From: Endomychus coccineus
Taxonomy: Eukaryota > Arthropoda > Insecta > Coleoptera > Endomychidae
Direction of reading: 5' to 3'
Length of the DNA: 64,000 nt
Assembly: GCA_958510875.1 (NCBI GenBank)
Contig: OY294070.1
Location: 8,308,001-8,372,000, forward strand
Under the pieces are notes generated by a model. That model had not been told where the DNA came from and did no database searches. It saw only the letters and a program-made list of their open reading frames with translations. The position numbers and the translations under genes are program-made. This document shows positions 43,463-56,600 of this stretch, in pieces (position 1 is the first letter of the stretch; each line of letters begins with the position of its first letter).

Positions 43463-46400
43463 ATGGACTTTCAGAAGAGTAAAAATATAGCTATGACAGC
43501 AGCTGTTTATAATGGATCTGGAGAAAAGGTTGAACATCAAAACATGGAAATAAAGTCGGAGTTTCCAAATTATGAGTCTACCGTACAAATCAAAACGGAA
43601 AACGACTCTTGCCTTGTCAGCAACAATATGAATACAGAAACTCAAAAAAATCCTAGCCAGCCTAAAGTTAAGTGGAAATTGCTTCGTGGTGGAATTGAAA
43701 TGTCTGTTATTAAACCGAATCCAAGCGTTCCAGAGCCTCCTAAAAATTTTGGGGATATAAAAATTGAATCTGAAAATGAACAGTTCTCGAATATACCTGA
43801 TATGATGCATATAAATCCTAACCAATCCAATGTGAAGCAAGAGTTGTTTTCTGGGGGAATCGAAACTGCTCTCATTAACTTTAATCGTAGTGATGTAACT
43901 ATTAAATCAGAAAACAAGGGGAATAATGAAAACTATAGATATTTGGTGAACAATGACTTGGAACTAAACGATGAATTCGAGTAAGTTTTGTGACAAGAAA
44001 TTATTTATTACTCAGGACATATTTTTATATTTAGCTTTAGTTGAAAATGCCACAATGAGGTGAAACATTCTTTAAATCTTATATTTATTTATCAGTAGTA
44101 AATAGCATAATGCTAAGAAATCGAAGGTTTCTAATAATTTTGTCAACATTAATTAAAATTATGAAGTTATTGTGTTTTAGGCTTAATTCTCCAGCGTTAT
44201 AAAGTTTTAAAATAATTTTACACCATGTAAACGCCTAAATCATAGATATTTTAGCAATGAATTTCCAGCAATGGTAGGTTGGAAAATGAAATTTTTTTTC
44301 AACCAGGTCGTTTGCCGAACTTTAGCCGGGTATTGCCGTGCATTTTCTTTCGTTTGCCGAGGTTTTCCCGAGGAGAAAACTCAAATTTTCCAATTTGGAT
44401 GTCCAAATCACCCCAAAGTAGGGAAATGTGGCTAAAACGTTATTATTATAGAAAAAAACCTATATAAATCGTTTGCCTGAGAATAGCCGAGTTCAATGAT
44501 ATAAGAATAATGAAAAAATATTCCCAATTAAATTGGAAAATAGAAAAATAAAAATTTCATTAAAAAAACGCATTTCAAATTTCGCGCCTTTGCATATAAA
44601 AATAATAGTTTTTGAAACAGGGAACCAGTGAAATGCCGAATACAGTATTTTGTGTGGTTTTCAGTTGGGCGATTTTTTATGAAGATTAGCTCCACGTTTT
44701 TATTCAAAAGCGCAAACCGCAATTTGGGCGATTTTTGGTTCTTTCGGAGATGTTTTTTTAAATCTGCAATCTATGTATGTTTCAACATTTTTGGAATAGA
44801 TATTTTAATTTATTATATTGTAAGATTGTGTTCTATGCAATTCAGTGCTCCTGCAAATTTTTGATTCTATGTTTCGTAACACTGAAATGAATCTTATTGG
44901 TTATATTTCTGTGGTTAAGACAATTGCGCTTTACGATTATTTTTATACGCAAAGGCGCGAAATTTAAAATGCGTTTTTCTAATGAAATTTTTATTTTTCC
45001 ATTTTCCAATTTAATTGGGAATATTTTTTCATTATTCTTATATCATTAAGCTCGTGTATTCTCCGGCAAACGATTTATATAGGTTTTGTTCTATAATAAT
45101 AACGTTTTATGCCACATTTCCCTACTTTGGGGTGATTTGATCACCCAAATTGGAAAATTTGAGTTTTCTTCTCGGGAAAACCTCGGCAAACGAAAAAAAT
45201 GCACGGCAACACTCGGCTAACGTTCGGCAAACGACCTGGTTGAAAAAAAATTTCATTTTCCAACCTACCATTGCTGGAAGTTCGTTAGTAGATATTTTGT
45301 TAATTTGTTGCTTTTTTTTTGCAGAGTTAAACCTGATTATGTGGATTTGAATGATTTGGGTCAATTGTCAGTACCCGCTCATGTTTCCGAGCTTAGTACC
45401 GACGTAAAATTGGAGGAAATCGACGTAAAGATCCCGGTAAACGTGCTGAACAATCTGATAAAGATATTCGATTGCAAATACTGTTTGTACCGCGCGTCCA
45501 CCAAGAGCGTTCTGAAACGTCACCTCACCTGCAAACATCCGGACAAACAGGAATGCGAATGCATGTTTTGCGACTACATAGCCTCCACCAGTGTCGTCCT
45601 GAAGCGCCACATAAGCACCAAACACACCGCACAGAAACAATTCAAATGTTTCGTTTGCGATTTTTCCGCGACGACACGTCAAAGTTTGAAGCGACACGTC
45701 GATTCTTTCCATTCGACCGGCGAACAATTGAAGTGTAAACTTTGCGATTACGTCACCACGCTTTCGGTCAATCTGAAAAATCACATTAACGCGAAACATA
45801 CCAGAGAGAAGGAGTTCCAATGCGAGTTTTGCGAATATAAAACGACGTGTTCGTCATATTTGAAAATCCATACGAACAAGCATACGCGCGCTCGCGAATT
45901 CAAGTGTTCTTTTTGCGGTTACTCGGCCGCCTTCTATAAAACGTTAATGACTCACATCAATGCGAAACATACGCGCGCCGAAGAACTACGCTGCGAATTT
46001 TGCGAATATATTGGATCTACGTCGCACATACTGAAGAGGCATGTGAACGCGAAACATACGAAGGAAAAAGAGTATCAGTGTGAGTTTTGCGGTTATAAAA
46101 CTACCAGTTATTCGTATTTGAAAGTGCATCTCAATAAACACACCAAAGTGACAGAGTTTAAGTGCGAATTGTGCGATTACACCGCCGCCTTTAGGAAAAC
46201 TTTGAAAACGCACATCAACGCGAAACACACCAGAGACCAAGAAACGAAATGCGGCTATTGTGACTACGTCGGAGCGACTCCGCACATTCTAAAGCGACAC
46301 GTGAACGCTAAACACACCGGAGAACGGAAATTCGAATGTCAATATTGCGGTTATCAAAGCACCAGCTTTTCCTACATGAAAATCCACGTCAATAAACACA

Positions 46401-47008
46401 CGAAAATCAACGAGTTTAAGTGCGATTTTTGCGATTACAAAGCTACCTTTCGAAAAACCCTGATGACGCACATCAACGCGAAACATACGAGGGAACAGGA
46501 GAGTAAATGCGTCTTGTGCCCTTACGTCGCGGCCACGGCGCATATTTTGAAGCGACACATCAAAATAAAACACTCGTCCTCGAATACGTTCACCGATAAA
46601 AACTTTCAGAGTTTTACGGAACCTGATTCGAGTAGTCTCGAGCTTCAGGACACGGTGCATTGTGAGATGGGTAGGTTTGCGAATTTTCCTGAAGGTGGAG
46701 TCGTTAAAGAGGAGGTTCAGCAAACGTCCGAAGATGTAACCAAGGAATCCGCGTCGACGAAAATCTTGAAAAAAAAGTATAAGTGCAAAAGGTGTAGTTA
46801 TAAAAGTAGGACGGTTTCGTTTATGAACAATCACTTACAGTGGCACGTTAAACCACCTAAATTCAAATGTAAATACTGCGAATTCAAAGCGATACATAGA
46901 AAAAATATGCGAAATCATAATAGAAAGAAACATAAAAGTGGGAAAAATGTAATCGTGGATGTGCCCAATACATCAGAAATAGTGAATATTGTTGGAGATG
47001 TTCGATAA
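43463..47008 (+). CDS. C2H2 zinc-finger protein with 15 fingers, 733 aa, two exons
   Basis: Exon 1 (43463-43980) ends GA|GTAAGT. Exon 2 (45325-47008) starts after TTTTTTTTGCAG and restores GAA GTT. Exon 1 encodes ~173 acidic, disordered residues with two related VK(W/Q)(K/E)L..GGIE blocks and IKSE/IKTE sumoylation-like motifs. Exon 2 encodes 15 CxxC-x12-HxxxH fingers (from FDCKYCLYRAS to FKCKYCEFKAI). Fingers 5-7, 8-10 and 11-13 form a three-finger unit repeated three times (KTT..SYLK, AAF.KTLMTHINAKH, AT.HILKRHVNAKH). Fingers 14-15 follow an acidic break. No KRAB, BTB or ZAD domain is seen. Probably a lineage-specific nuclear DNA-binding protein. The intron holds a 1-kb fold-back element. 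Confidence 0.9.
44263..45279. mobile_element. Fold-back element with ~345-bp inverted arms
   Basis: The arm starting TTCCAGCAATGGTAGGTTGG (44263) is mirrored by the arm ending CCAACCTACCATTGCTGGAA (45279). Homology runs through TTCGCGCCTTTGCATA at ~44600 and TACGCAAAGGCGCGAA at ~44950. A ~320-bp unrelated centre lies between. The arms differ by scattered substitutions and small indels. No target duplication is clear and nothing codes for a transposase. The whole element sits in the intron of the 15-finger gene, 45 bp before its splice acceptor. Confidence 0.8.
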
Positions 47009-47016
47009 GTTCATAT

Positions 47017-47597
47017 CACGGTCGTACATACAGGTCTGGAAACTCGTATGTTTTACATGGGTCTCTTACGCGTCGCGAAACTCGTAGTCCCTCGCTCAGC
47101 CACTAGCTAGCGCTTGGATCGAAGTGGTGAAACGATTTCTTTCCGGAATCGCAAGCAGTGTTACTAAGTATTCTGATTTGAGAGAGGAATAGAACTGTTA
47201 CTCTTGTCAAAATGTATTACTCACCTTAAAAATAACTTGCCCTTTTTCGTTATACATGCTAGCACACATAAAAGACCTGGTTAAAACGATTTCTATCCGG
47301 AATCGCAAGCATCCACTTTTTTCGAATTTCCGCATCTTTCGGTACTTTAAAAACAGAAATTTCTTGCTTTACACTTTTGTACCCCGTTTTGCATTTCGGT
47401 ACAATGCACGGTTTCGTAATTTGTTTCTAAAAACGCAGGTATTCCTTGTGTTTACAAGTCAAGAATGACAGTTGTCAGAGAACACTCTTCGACTACTGCG
47501 CCACCCTTTTTGGTACTACGCGACAGTTGACGCTTAGCGGAGTCACTTCTCACATAGGAAACAGCCTCGAGTTTCCAGACCCATATGTACGACCGTG
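47017..47597 (-). mobile_element. P-like element copy 5 with THAP remnant, TSD GTTCATAT
   Basis: TIRs CACGGTCGTACATACAGGTC and CATATGTACGACCGTG (last part) bound 581 bp. GTTCATAT is repeated exactly at 47009-47016 and 47598-47605. The minus strand keeps CIVPKCKTGYKSVK, FKVPKDAEIRKKWM and VC, then a stop in place of the residue before the THAP His. A donor AAG|GTGAGT follows. It inserted 9 bp after the stop codon of the 15-finger gene, so it may supply that gene's 3' end. Confidence 0.85.
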
Positions 47598-47605
47598 GTT
47601 CATAT

Positions 47606-48600
47606 TAAGTGAATAAAATAGCCAAAAAAAGCCTTGGGGGTTTCCCAGTAACCGAATTAGTTGAAGTCGAGTTTGTTGTGATTCTGAAAACTGCATTGAG
47701 ATTCTTCCTTCATAATTGAAATGTATGAGAATTTGTTTGATTTTAGTCATTTTATCGAGAAATATGAATTTGAAAACTAACAATTGAAGTTGCAGTTGAT
47801 AAAAAATAATCACCCATATCCACTTAAAATACTATTGAAGTACTGAGGACTTTCGGACGATTTCTTGCCTTGTTAATTAATGACACTAAATAAGGTTTCA
47901 CTTTTTAATAAATTAGAAACATTTCAGGTAATATTGGAAAATATACATAGGTTCTTATCAGACTGAAAAACAAATTGCTATTTTTAATATTGATTTGATT
48001 GAGTTATTAACAAAAAATATACTATAAAAAATGGAATAAGCATCCTGGTATTTTCAATTTTAACATAATATTGATTAAATCAAAATATTCCATTTTTTAA
48101 ATTATTTGTTATTCTAAATTTTTCTCATTTTACAACTGATTTTATTTCATAATTTAGTTTGATTGGTGTTAGATCCCATTGGATTAAATTCAAGAATTGC
48201 AAATAAATTTAATTGAAAGTTATTTTACAACTGATTTATCATAATTATTTTAGATCTCATTAGATTAAATTCAAAAATTGCCAATAAATTCAATTGAAAT
48301 CATGTTACAAAAAATTGCGCGTGCTGCACGTTTTCAAGTCTTGAAGGCAATGAAAAAGTTCAGTGTCGGCAAGGCAAGTCTGTGGGGTATTGCTTAAACT
48401 AAATTTTATCAGGAAACGAAACACTCATTAGAGTGTTTCCGGTCGAGCAACTCGGACCTATCTTGGTTTCGCAATTCGGACGTGACCTTTTGAAAATTTT
48501 AGCTGCCGTCGAGCAACTCGACGCTTGCCATTATTAGATGTGAGTTATCATTATCAATTATCATCACTTGAGGGGAGGGGGCTTAGCCCCCAAATGTACT
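47606..48600. other. AT-rich stretch without a gene
   Basis: No supported coding sequence. A loose ~70-bp duplication is seen around 48150-48300 (ACAACTGATTT(T/A)AT, GATCTCATTAGATTAAATTCAA(A/G)AATTG). Confidence 0.4.
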
Positions 48601-48619
48601 TAGGCCACTTAGTTGGGCC

Positions 48620-49200
48620 CATTGTGCGCCCCCTGGTCAGAAGCCTATACTATACTAGCAGGTTTGTTGCCCGCCAGAAACCCAGAATATTGTCAGTGCT
48701 GGCAACCATAAGTTCTTCTGGGAGCAGTTTTGATTCTCCGAAGTGTCGGTGTCTGAGGGATGCTAATGCTGGGCATTCCAACAGGATGTGAGAGGCAGTT
48801 TCTTCCGCCTTTCTGCATTTTCTACATATTGCGTCATCTGTAATGCCCATAGACTGTAGGTATTTGTTAAGAGGACAGTGATCGGCCATTTCGTTTCCTA
48901 CAACTCCGCTGTGTCCAGGGACCCAGATGAATTGAACTTTATTTCTCTTGGCTAGTTCAGCCAGTGTATCCCTGCATTCTTTGACAAGCCTTGATGTGAT
49001 TCTGGGTGATTTGCAGAACGGCTGTCTGCAAATATATCTATGCCTATTTACGTAGTTTCTTCGCAGGTTTTCCATGGCACAATCAATATTGCCTGAACAA
49101 CAGTGCAGTAAACGCCTAGAGTCACCGAGATAGTGGTCTTTGGCCTTTTTAGGTACACTCCCGCCCCAGAGGCCTAACCTCTGATTTGAGTTAACTCATA
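48620..49200 (-). mobile_element. Non-LTR retrotransposon RNase H fragment with internal deletion
   Basis: The minus-strand frame 48650-49075 reads KVQFIWVPGHSGVVGNEMAD (RNase H core, catalytic Asp end), then jumps to CPLNKYLQSMGITDDAICRKC and ASHILLECPALASLR (CxxC..HxxxxC tail). The ~60-100 codons normally between GNE.AD and the tail are missing without loss of frame. Upstream conceptual translation continues to ~49200. Confidence 0.75.
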
Positions 49201-50580
49201 GATGTCGCCACATACGTCATATTGAAAAATTAAATTTTTTGTCACTCACTTCTTAATTTAAAACTTACATATTTTATTCGGAAAGGCTTATAATTTCTGT
49301 ATAATCTTTGATATCCAAAATATCTACCATTTTCGAGATATTTAAATTTCGATAATTCACCGCACAGTCGCCATAGGTGTATACTTTCCATTAATAATCA
49401 CAAAGTTTAATATTGCCCTAATTGAGACAAATTCATAAAAAAACGTTGAAATAATTAATAGCAGACTCATATCTCTACTTCATTTTGGATATAGTATACG
49501 GAATGTTTCAAGGAAATTACCTTTTACAATTTTGGAATGCCTATTTTACCTTTCATTGAAAAAATAAATATCATGGGATGACTGATTCGTTATGTTTACT
49601 TGAAACATTTTTGAAACTATTCACACGGTTTTTATATTATGTGAAAATAATCTTCATAAACTTAATATCTTTTATTTGTTGAATAAGTTTTTGTGTGGTT
49701 TGACACCACTAGAAATAAATAGAAGGTTTCTGTATTTAAGTATTCACCAAATTCATTGATCTCACCACATGGTTTTATGTATTTTCATAAATAAGGCAAT
49801 TTCTCATAATTTATTATTAGGAAGTCGATAAAATTCTTTATTTTAAACCTAATTTCTAAACAATCTAATAATAACTTGAAATCGCAGTATAAATATTAAA
49901 TATAAATAATTGATGATAATTCTTGTTAAATTTTTAGTCATCTTATTTATATTTTCATGGTGTATATAGACTTAATGGAATAGTTAATTATGTATGTATG
50001 ATAAGTACATACAGAATGCATCATTTGAAATTAAAACAATATGTATATTCTATATTAGGATGGCTATTTAATATATATTTTTATTTGACGACAGCTTTAA
50101 TAATAGGTTAATTTATCCAGATCTATATTCCGAAAAATTGTAATGCAGTTGGTCACAAAAATACGAGCATTTAAAAAACATTTATTAAATTCAATACTAT
50201 TTAACATATTATAATATTTATATAAATATAGCAATAAAATTTATAAACAACAAAAGTGAATTGTTACAGATTTATATATCATAGAATAATTCTATTAAAC
50301 AATGTAAAAATCCCATCATTCACATGCCTATAGGCGATCACAAATCCCATTAGCATGTTTTTATTTATTTATATTATTGATTATTTTTTTAATTTAAATA
50401 ATCAAAATCGCAAATTTCTAGTAAATTAGTGTAAATGTTCTCCAGATCGTGAACGCTTTTTAAAGTAAACCGTTAGCAATAAAAAAGTTCTTTAGAGAAA
50501 TTGTGGAAAGAAACGGTTCTTGTAGAAATTAAAAAAATTTGAAAATTGTTGAAAGCAATAGCTTATTTAATCAACAGTGA
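49200..50580. other. AT-rich stretch without a gene
   Basis: Only short chance ORFs. The part adjoining 50584 is probably 3'UTR of the minus-strand zinc-finger gene. Confidence 0.4.
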
Positions 50581-50583
50581 AGT

Positions 50584-51238
50584 TCAACACACAGTTGATC
50601 CCTTAATTACTGACGTTCTGGACACTGGTTTGCACGATAATTGTTCCGGATGTTTTCTGGAAACGTGCCTATCTAACGTTTGTGGTGACACAAAGAGATT
50701 CTTGCAAAACATACAATTAAAATTAGCAACTCTATGCTTCGCCGAATAATGCCTTTTCACTTGGCGTTCTGTCCCTCGAAAGTAACAAGAAGAACATTTC
50801 GTCACATCGCCCTGAAAATGGCCCGTAATATTCTCATGCCGTGACAGTTCCTTGGCGTTTTTCCCTCGAAAATTGCACTTATCACAAGCGTAAACAATCT
50901 TCTCCTTGTTCCGCTTTCTTTGGTTTGCAACACTGGAATCTGGGCGTAATTGCTGAGGCCAGGATTTGATGGCTGAATGTACTTGACATAAAGATCTGGC
51001 CGTTGGCTTCTCATTGGGAGACGTATTTGACTTGCAAACGCCACACATAACGGCACTAGAATTAAAATGATTTTTGATCGTGTGGTCTTCCATTATTTGA
51101 AACACATAACTAGTGAATTGACAGTAAAAACAAGAATACGGGGGTTTTTCCGTATGTGTTTTGTTGCCGCTTGTGATAGATTCCGCGTTATCGACATATA
51201 GTAATGGGTCATTTTCAATAATACGCGTTTCTCCGAAC
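50584..51238 (-). CDS. C2H2 zinc-finger gene, last exon (5' exons not found)
   Basis: A 655-bp minus-strand exon starts after acceptor ATATTTTTAG and ends at a stop at 50584. It encodes YSCFYCQFTSYVFQIMEDH, a CxxC segment MCGVCKS, YACDKCNFRGKNAKELSRH, TKCSSCYFRGTERQVKRH and FNCMFCKNLFVSPQTLDRHV: four good fingers and one partial. The organisation resembles the other insect poly-finger genes here. The open frame continues upstream of the acceptor to an ATG at 51375, but that stretch is hydrophobic and intron-like, so I do not use it as the start. Probably a nuclear DNA-binding protein; target unknown. 51240-51860 holds no recognised exon. Confidence 0.65.
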
Positions 51239-51869
51239 CTAAAAATATCATCAAACATGTCATAATACAAGGTTAAACATACAGCACGAGAGGTCTCTGC
51301 TTTATTGGATTGCATTGAACGCCGTATAAACAATACGACCATATGGAATATCTCTAGAGAAGGAGAGGTATTCATAGATCATAGTTTAGTCGAAGTCTCA
51401 GTCTTAACATCACTCCTTAGAAGAGTCTTAAAGTAAATCTACGTTAGTCTTTGTATAAGTGTTACCAATAAACCCATAAGCCCTACGATATTGTCTTCCA
51501 TATTGCTCCAATTACCAACCCCAAGATCCTGGATATCACATGGCGATCCTTACCAGCCCTTTTTTCAAGGAAAGAAATATTATACAATGGACATGGTTGT
51601 AAATATAACTTATTACATGGCGATCCTTTGCCGGTTCTGGATATGAACAAGTCATCACAAAACAACAAATAGTGTTAAAAATTAAAAGAAACATTTACGC
51701 ATTTATTATTCGAACTCTCATTTCGTTGTGGATGAAAATATTGACGCAAAATTTTAAGGCCATATAAGTACTCGAAGAGATATTCCAAAATAAGTATCGC
51801 ACGATCCTTCTCCCCTCAGACACATAGGAATCGAGGAACCATGTGTGGCCTGGATACTCAATGCCTAGG

Positions 51870-53400
51870 AACAGCAATGATAATGGAGGAGACCATAGTG
51901 GCCCGGGAGGCCAGATGATGCCCATAAGGAGTACTCTCTCCGCAACTATGGAATCCGGTCGTGGATGGACTACTGGAGGCCCTCCAGTACATAGGATGCA
52001 GAACCCTTCGTAATGCCTTGGCACAAGGGAAATACTACACCACGGTCAGAGATCGAATGCAAGAGGCTCTGAAGCTAGTAATAACATCGACGGACTCGGA
52101 GAGACTGAACATCAGTTTCCACAAAGCCACCATAGTAGCATTTATTCGAAAACGTAAGTTAGAGGGGCCCTGGGACCTATCGAGAAGAAATCCTACAAAT
52201 AAAGGGGGAGGTCAAATATTTCAGGGTGATACTACACTGAAAACATCTGAAAAAGGTAACCAAAACAGCGAAGGCCTCACTATTTTCGGTCAGATGCTCC
52301 TTCGGGAAAAAATACGGGCTAAGACCAGACATGCTGTATTGGTTGTACAAACCTGTAGTAAGAACATATGCCTCTTTAATATGGTGACCTAAGACACAAT
52401 AAAGAGGAACCATGACAAGACTAATTTGCATGTCTTAGGATCACAGGTGCTACGAAATCTACGCCCACTGCAGCATTGGAGATACTACTGGGATTGCCTA
52501 CCATCCACTTGGTGATGCAAGGAGAAGCAAGGCTTGGTGCTTTCAGAATACAAAACAATCTGGATAATGTTCACGTTAGGCCAGGAGCCATGAGCATCGT
52601 AAGAATTGTGACCAAGGATGTGAAAAAGGTGTAGGTGTATACCAAAGACCGGCTTCAGCTATTCATTGCTTCCTTTTTTCAATGCGCGAAGGAAAACAAT
52701 TCGAGAGCCATCGAAGATGAGTAGATCCTTATATTGACACACAGTTAGGCTGCACTTAAGGCAATGAGAAGTCAGGAAGTGACATCCCGACTGGTATGGG
52801 CATGCAAAGAGGAACTGGAAAAACTGGCAGAACGGAACCACGTTAACCAGATCCGGCGCCCGGACATCAGGGACCTGGGGCAATGAAAAAGCCGAAGAAC
52901 TTGCAAAAAGAGGGTCGGAAAACGATCCAATTTACAACAAACTATAGCAGTACCAAACCGTACAGCAGAAGATCTGTAGAAGGCTGAATCATGGAAAACC
53001 ACAAAGAATACTGGGAAAAATCCCAAGATACAAACACGGGAAAAAATACATCAAAGAACCGTGTCACAAAAGAACGACAGACCTGTTAACATTAAACAGG
53101 GAAAAAATAAAAGTCGTAATAAGGCTCATGCGCCAGTAAAGGGGTACCTCAACAATGGCTACTTGACATGCAAGGATCCAGAAACAGTGACACATATACC
53201 AAGTAAATGCGAGGCACTGGACCGCAAAAGACAATTTTTATAGAGCCTACCAGTGAACCAGAATTATACAGTTTTTAGTGAGTATTCCTGGAAAAGTGAC
53301 TCTCACAGTAGACCATAAGATTCAAGGCTCATAACCTCCCCATAAAGGGATGTCTTCGCCTTTACCGCAAAAAAAATCCTCCCCTATTCGAATTTCTGGG
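51870..53400 (+). mobile_element. Degenerate non-LTR retrotransposon (family A), RT thumb to 3'UTR
   Basis: Plus-strand pieces in order: STLSA.. and VVDGLLEALQYIGCRTL (RT), GKYYTTVRDRMQEALKLV, LNISFHKATIVAF.RKRKLEGPW, then GNEKAEELAKRGSEN (RNase H), ETVTHIPSKCEALDRKRQ (tail) and a UTR with GACTCTCACAGTAGACCAT. Many stops and frameshifts. The tail and UTR match the minus-strand fragment at 15117-15510. Confidence 0.7.
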
Positions 53401-53615
53401 GTTGTCCTTCATCACGCTAGGGAGTTGAACCTACCCAGACGAAAAAAGCTGCATATTTCTCCCTCGAATTAAAAATCGACGGGTCCGAGCGTTTTTCATA
53501 TTTTTATTTTAAATACTGAAAATCGAGGTGCAAAGTTTTCTGCATACTAATTTACTACGAATTTCTCCTACGAAAAAAAAACGAAATAAATTTTAATTTA
53601 AATCGATACCGGATA

Positions 53616-56600
53616 TCAAAATGCAAATGAATGAAATTTAAGATTATACCTTTTTAAAATTGCCAGTCCATGAACATCTTGACTAATATCGACCGTTTCT
53701 ATACGATGCCAACCATCTTGGTCTTGATTGATGACTGCATTCAACCAAGAAGTCTCGTTTTCAGAAACACTATCAATAGCTTTGAATTCAACCTTCCGTT
53801 CTTTATTCATCGCACGTTTTGATAAGTCTACTGGAATAATCTTGCAGAAATATAATATACATTGGCCACCATTCAAGCTTTCTTCAACGGGAAGTAGTAG
53901 AACCACTTCCATGGTATCGTTTGGATCAACTTTACCCTTCAGGAACAATTTCAAACACAACAGTTGGGGTTCTTTAACTGTCATTTCTTGAGTGGTCATC
54001 GAAGCAAGAAACTTTAGATCATCGCCGTTCTTCAAATTTAACATTTTACACAATGAATCTTTCGCCGTGTCAACAATAGCAAGAGCTAGCATAAGTCTAT
54101 AAGTGAAAATGTTGATTTCTTCCAAACCTGGTATTATGATTTTCGTGCAACGAGCATAGTTGGAACTATCCTCAGAGTCTAGACTTTCGAATGAGTCTAG
54201 TTGGAGCTCAAGGTAATCTCTCAATTTAGCCAGATTTTCATCATCTGAAGCGAAAATTTCTTTATTGTGTATAGTCATGGTTTGAACAATCACTCGATCA
54301 ATTGCTCCTTTACTTTGCTCCCACTTTCGTTTGATCGAGGAATTATAAACAACATTTTCGGCAATCTTTATATCGGATGGAATATCTGTAGAATGTATAT
54401 CATCAAATTTGCGTTTATTTCTTAGTTTTTCGGTCAACTTTCTGGGTTCTGCCACGTGGAATTCATTTAGCTCACCCTTTTTACAACGTTTGTTCTGTTG
54501 AAATAAACCACTTTCCGTACTGGTTATTTTGTTGGCAACATCAGGCAAATCTATATTTTGCTCAATTGTTTTTGTCGAAGATGATGCTGATTTAATTTTC
54601 GATTTTCGAGCCACGTGGGGACGAGGTTTCCGTTTCAAAGATGGTTTTTTTTCCCGCGAAATCGGTTTTTCATGTTTGCTGGAATTCAGATTTGAATCGG
54701 CGAAATTAATTTCTCTTTCGTTATCATTCGTCATCAGAATGGGGGTTAACGGAAAGTCATCGATTAACTTAATCGCAGCTTTTCCTGATGGATCGATTTC
54801 AAGCATCGCATTTGGATGGTAGTTATTTTCTAAAACGGATGCGCTGGAAATTTGAGTTTTCGAATATGTCCTTTTAGGCGTTCTCTTTCTGTTATTCGAG
54901 CGTTTTTTCTGTTGCGATTTGATGTGAATATCTTCATTTTCAAAGATCAGTTTTTTTATTTTTCCATCATTTTCCCCAAATAAATTGATCTTTTTCCTCG
55001 AACGAGTAACTTTGAGTTTTTTAGAAGATGTTTCATTAGTAATTTCGTTTATTGATTCCAATTTCGACTCTAGGCCGGAACATGACAATTCAATAATCGG
55101 TTTCAAAACATCAGCATCTTTGTTATTTTCAACATATGCCAAATCAAGAACGGCATTATTCATGGGCAAAATATTTCTTTCTTTGGTCAATTTTTTGGAC
55201 CTGGTTTGGTATCTTCTTTTCTTTTGGGGATGAAGATCCATTACTTTCTTTTGATGTTGCAAATTTATCATCTTCGTAACTTTTTCCTTATCAATTATAA
55301 GATTATTTTCTTTATCATATTCGACTTTTTTAGGGTATGTGCTATAGACAGTCTGATCACCTAGAAATCTGGCTGGTTTATCTGCAGTTTTAGTTGATTT
55401 TATGTAGGCTGCTTCATTTTCAAGTATAAATTTTTCAATATGTGTATTATTTTTCTGGCAAAACATATTAATCTTAGAGGGTGGATTAACTTTGGGTTTT
55501 TTAGATGTTCTATTACTAATTTCGGGAACGATCAAGTTTTTCGAATCTACTTTCGATTTCAGACAGGACCTTGACAATGGTAAATCAATATCTTCATTTT
55601 CTTCACTGTTATTTTCAAAATCTATCGTCATTTCCACAGCAAAGTCAAGATCTGGATCCAAAGGCAAAATATTACTTTTTTTGCTCAATTTTGTGGACCT
55701 GTTTTTATTACGTCCTTTCTTCTCGGGGCGAAGATCCATCACTTTTTTTTGATATTGAACATTCGTCATGCTGGTATCCCCGTCGTCAGCAATTATAAGT
55801 TTATTTTCTTTATCAGATTTGACTTCTTTAGAGTATGTGGTGCTATTGGCAATCTCATCAGATAGAAACCTGACTGGTTTATCTGCAGTTTTAGTTGATT
55901 TTATGAAGGCATCTTCATTCTTAAGTATGAATTTTTCAATATGTGTATTATTTTTGTGGCAAAACATATAATTCTTAGAGGGTGGATTAACTTTTGGTTT
56001 TTTAGATGTTCCATTACTAATTTCGGGAACGATTAAGTTTTTCGAATCTACTTTCGACTTCAGACAGGACCTTGACAACTCATTAACCGATTTTGGTACA
56101 TCAATATTTTCATTTTCTTCACTGTTATTTTCAAAATCTATCGTCATTTCCACAGCAAAGTCAAGATCTGGATCCAAAGGCAAAATATTACTTTCTTTGG
56201 TCAATTTTGAGGATCTGTCTTTATTACGTCCTTTCTTCTCGGGGCGAAGATCCATCACTATTTTTTGATATTGAACATTCAGCATGCTGGTATCTCCTTC
56301 CTCAGCAATTATAAGATTATTTTCTTCATCAGATTTGACTTCTTCAGAGTATGTGGTGCTATTGGCAATCTCAGCTAGAAAGCTGGCTGGTTTATCTGCA
56401 ATTTTAGTTGATTTTCTGTCGGCATCTTCATTTTCAAGTATACATTTTTCAATATATATATTATTTTTCTGGTTAAGGATATAATTTTTGGACGGTGGAT
56501 TCACTTTGAATTTTTTAGATGTTTCATTATTATTTTCGGGAACGATCAAGTTTTTCGAATCTACTTTCGATTTCAGACAGGACCTTGACAATGGTAAATC

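Noticed and set aside
45368..46834. Long minus-strand ORFs opposite the 15-finger gene
   Set aside because: Shadows of a high-information zinc-finger frame; no start context or family features.
51239..51375. ATG at 51375 as start of the 50584 zinc-finger gene
   Set aside because: The stretch before the acceptor at 51239 is hydrophobic and intron-like; the true 5' exon is not identified.
51961..52392. 143-codon plus-strand ORF as a host gene
   Set aside because: Motifs (VVDGLLEALQ, FHKATIVAF) identify it as the palm/thumb part of a LINE reverse transcriptase.
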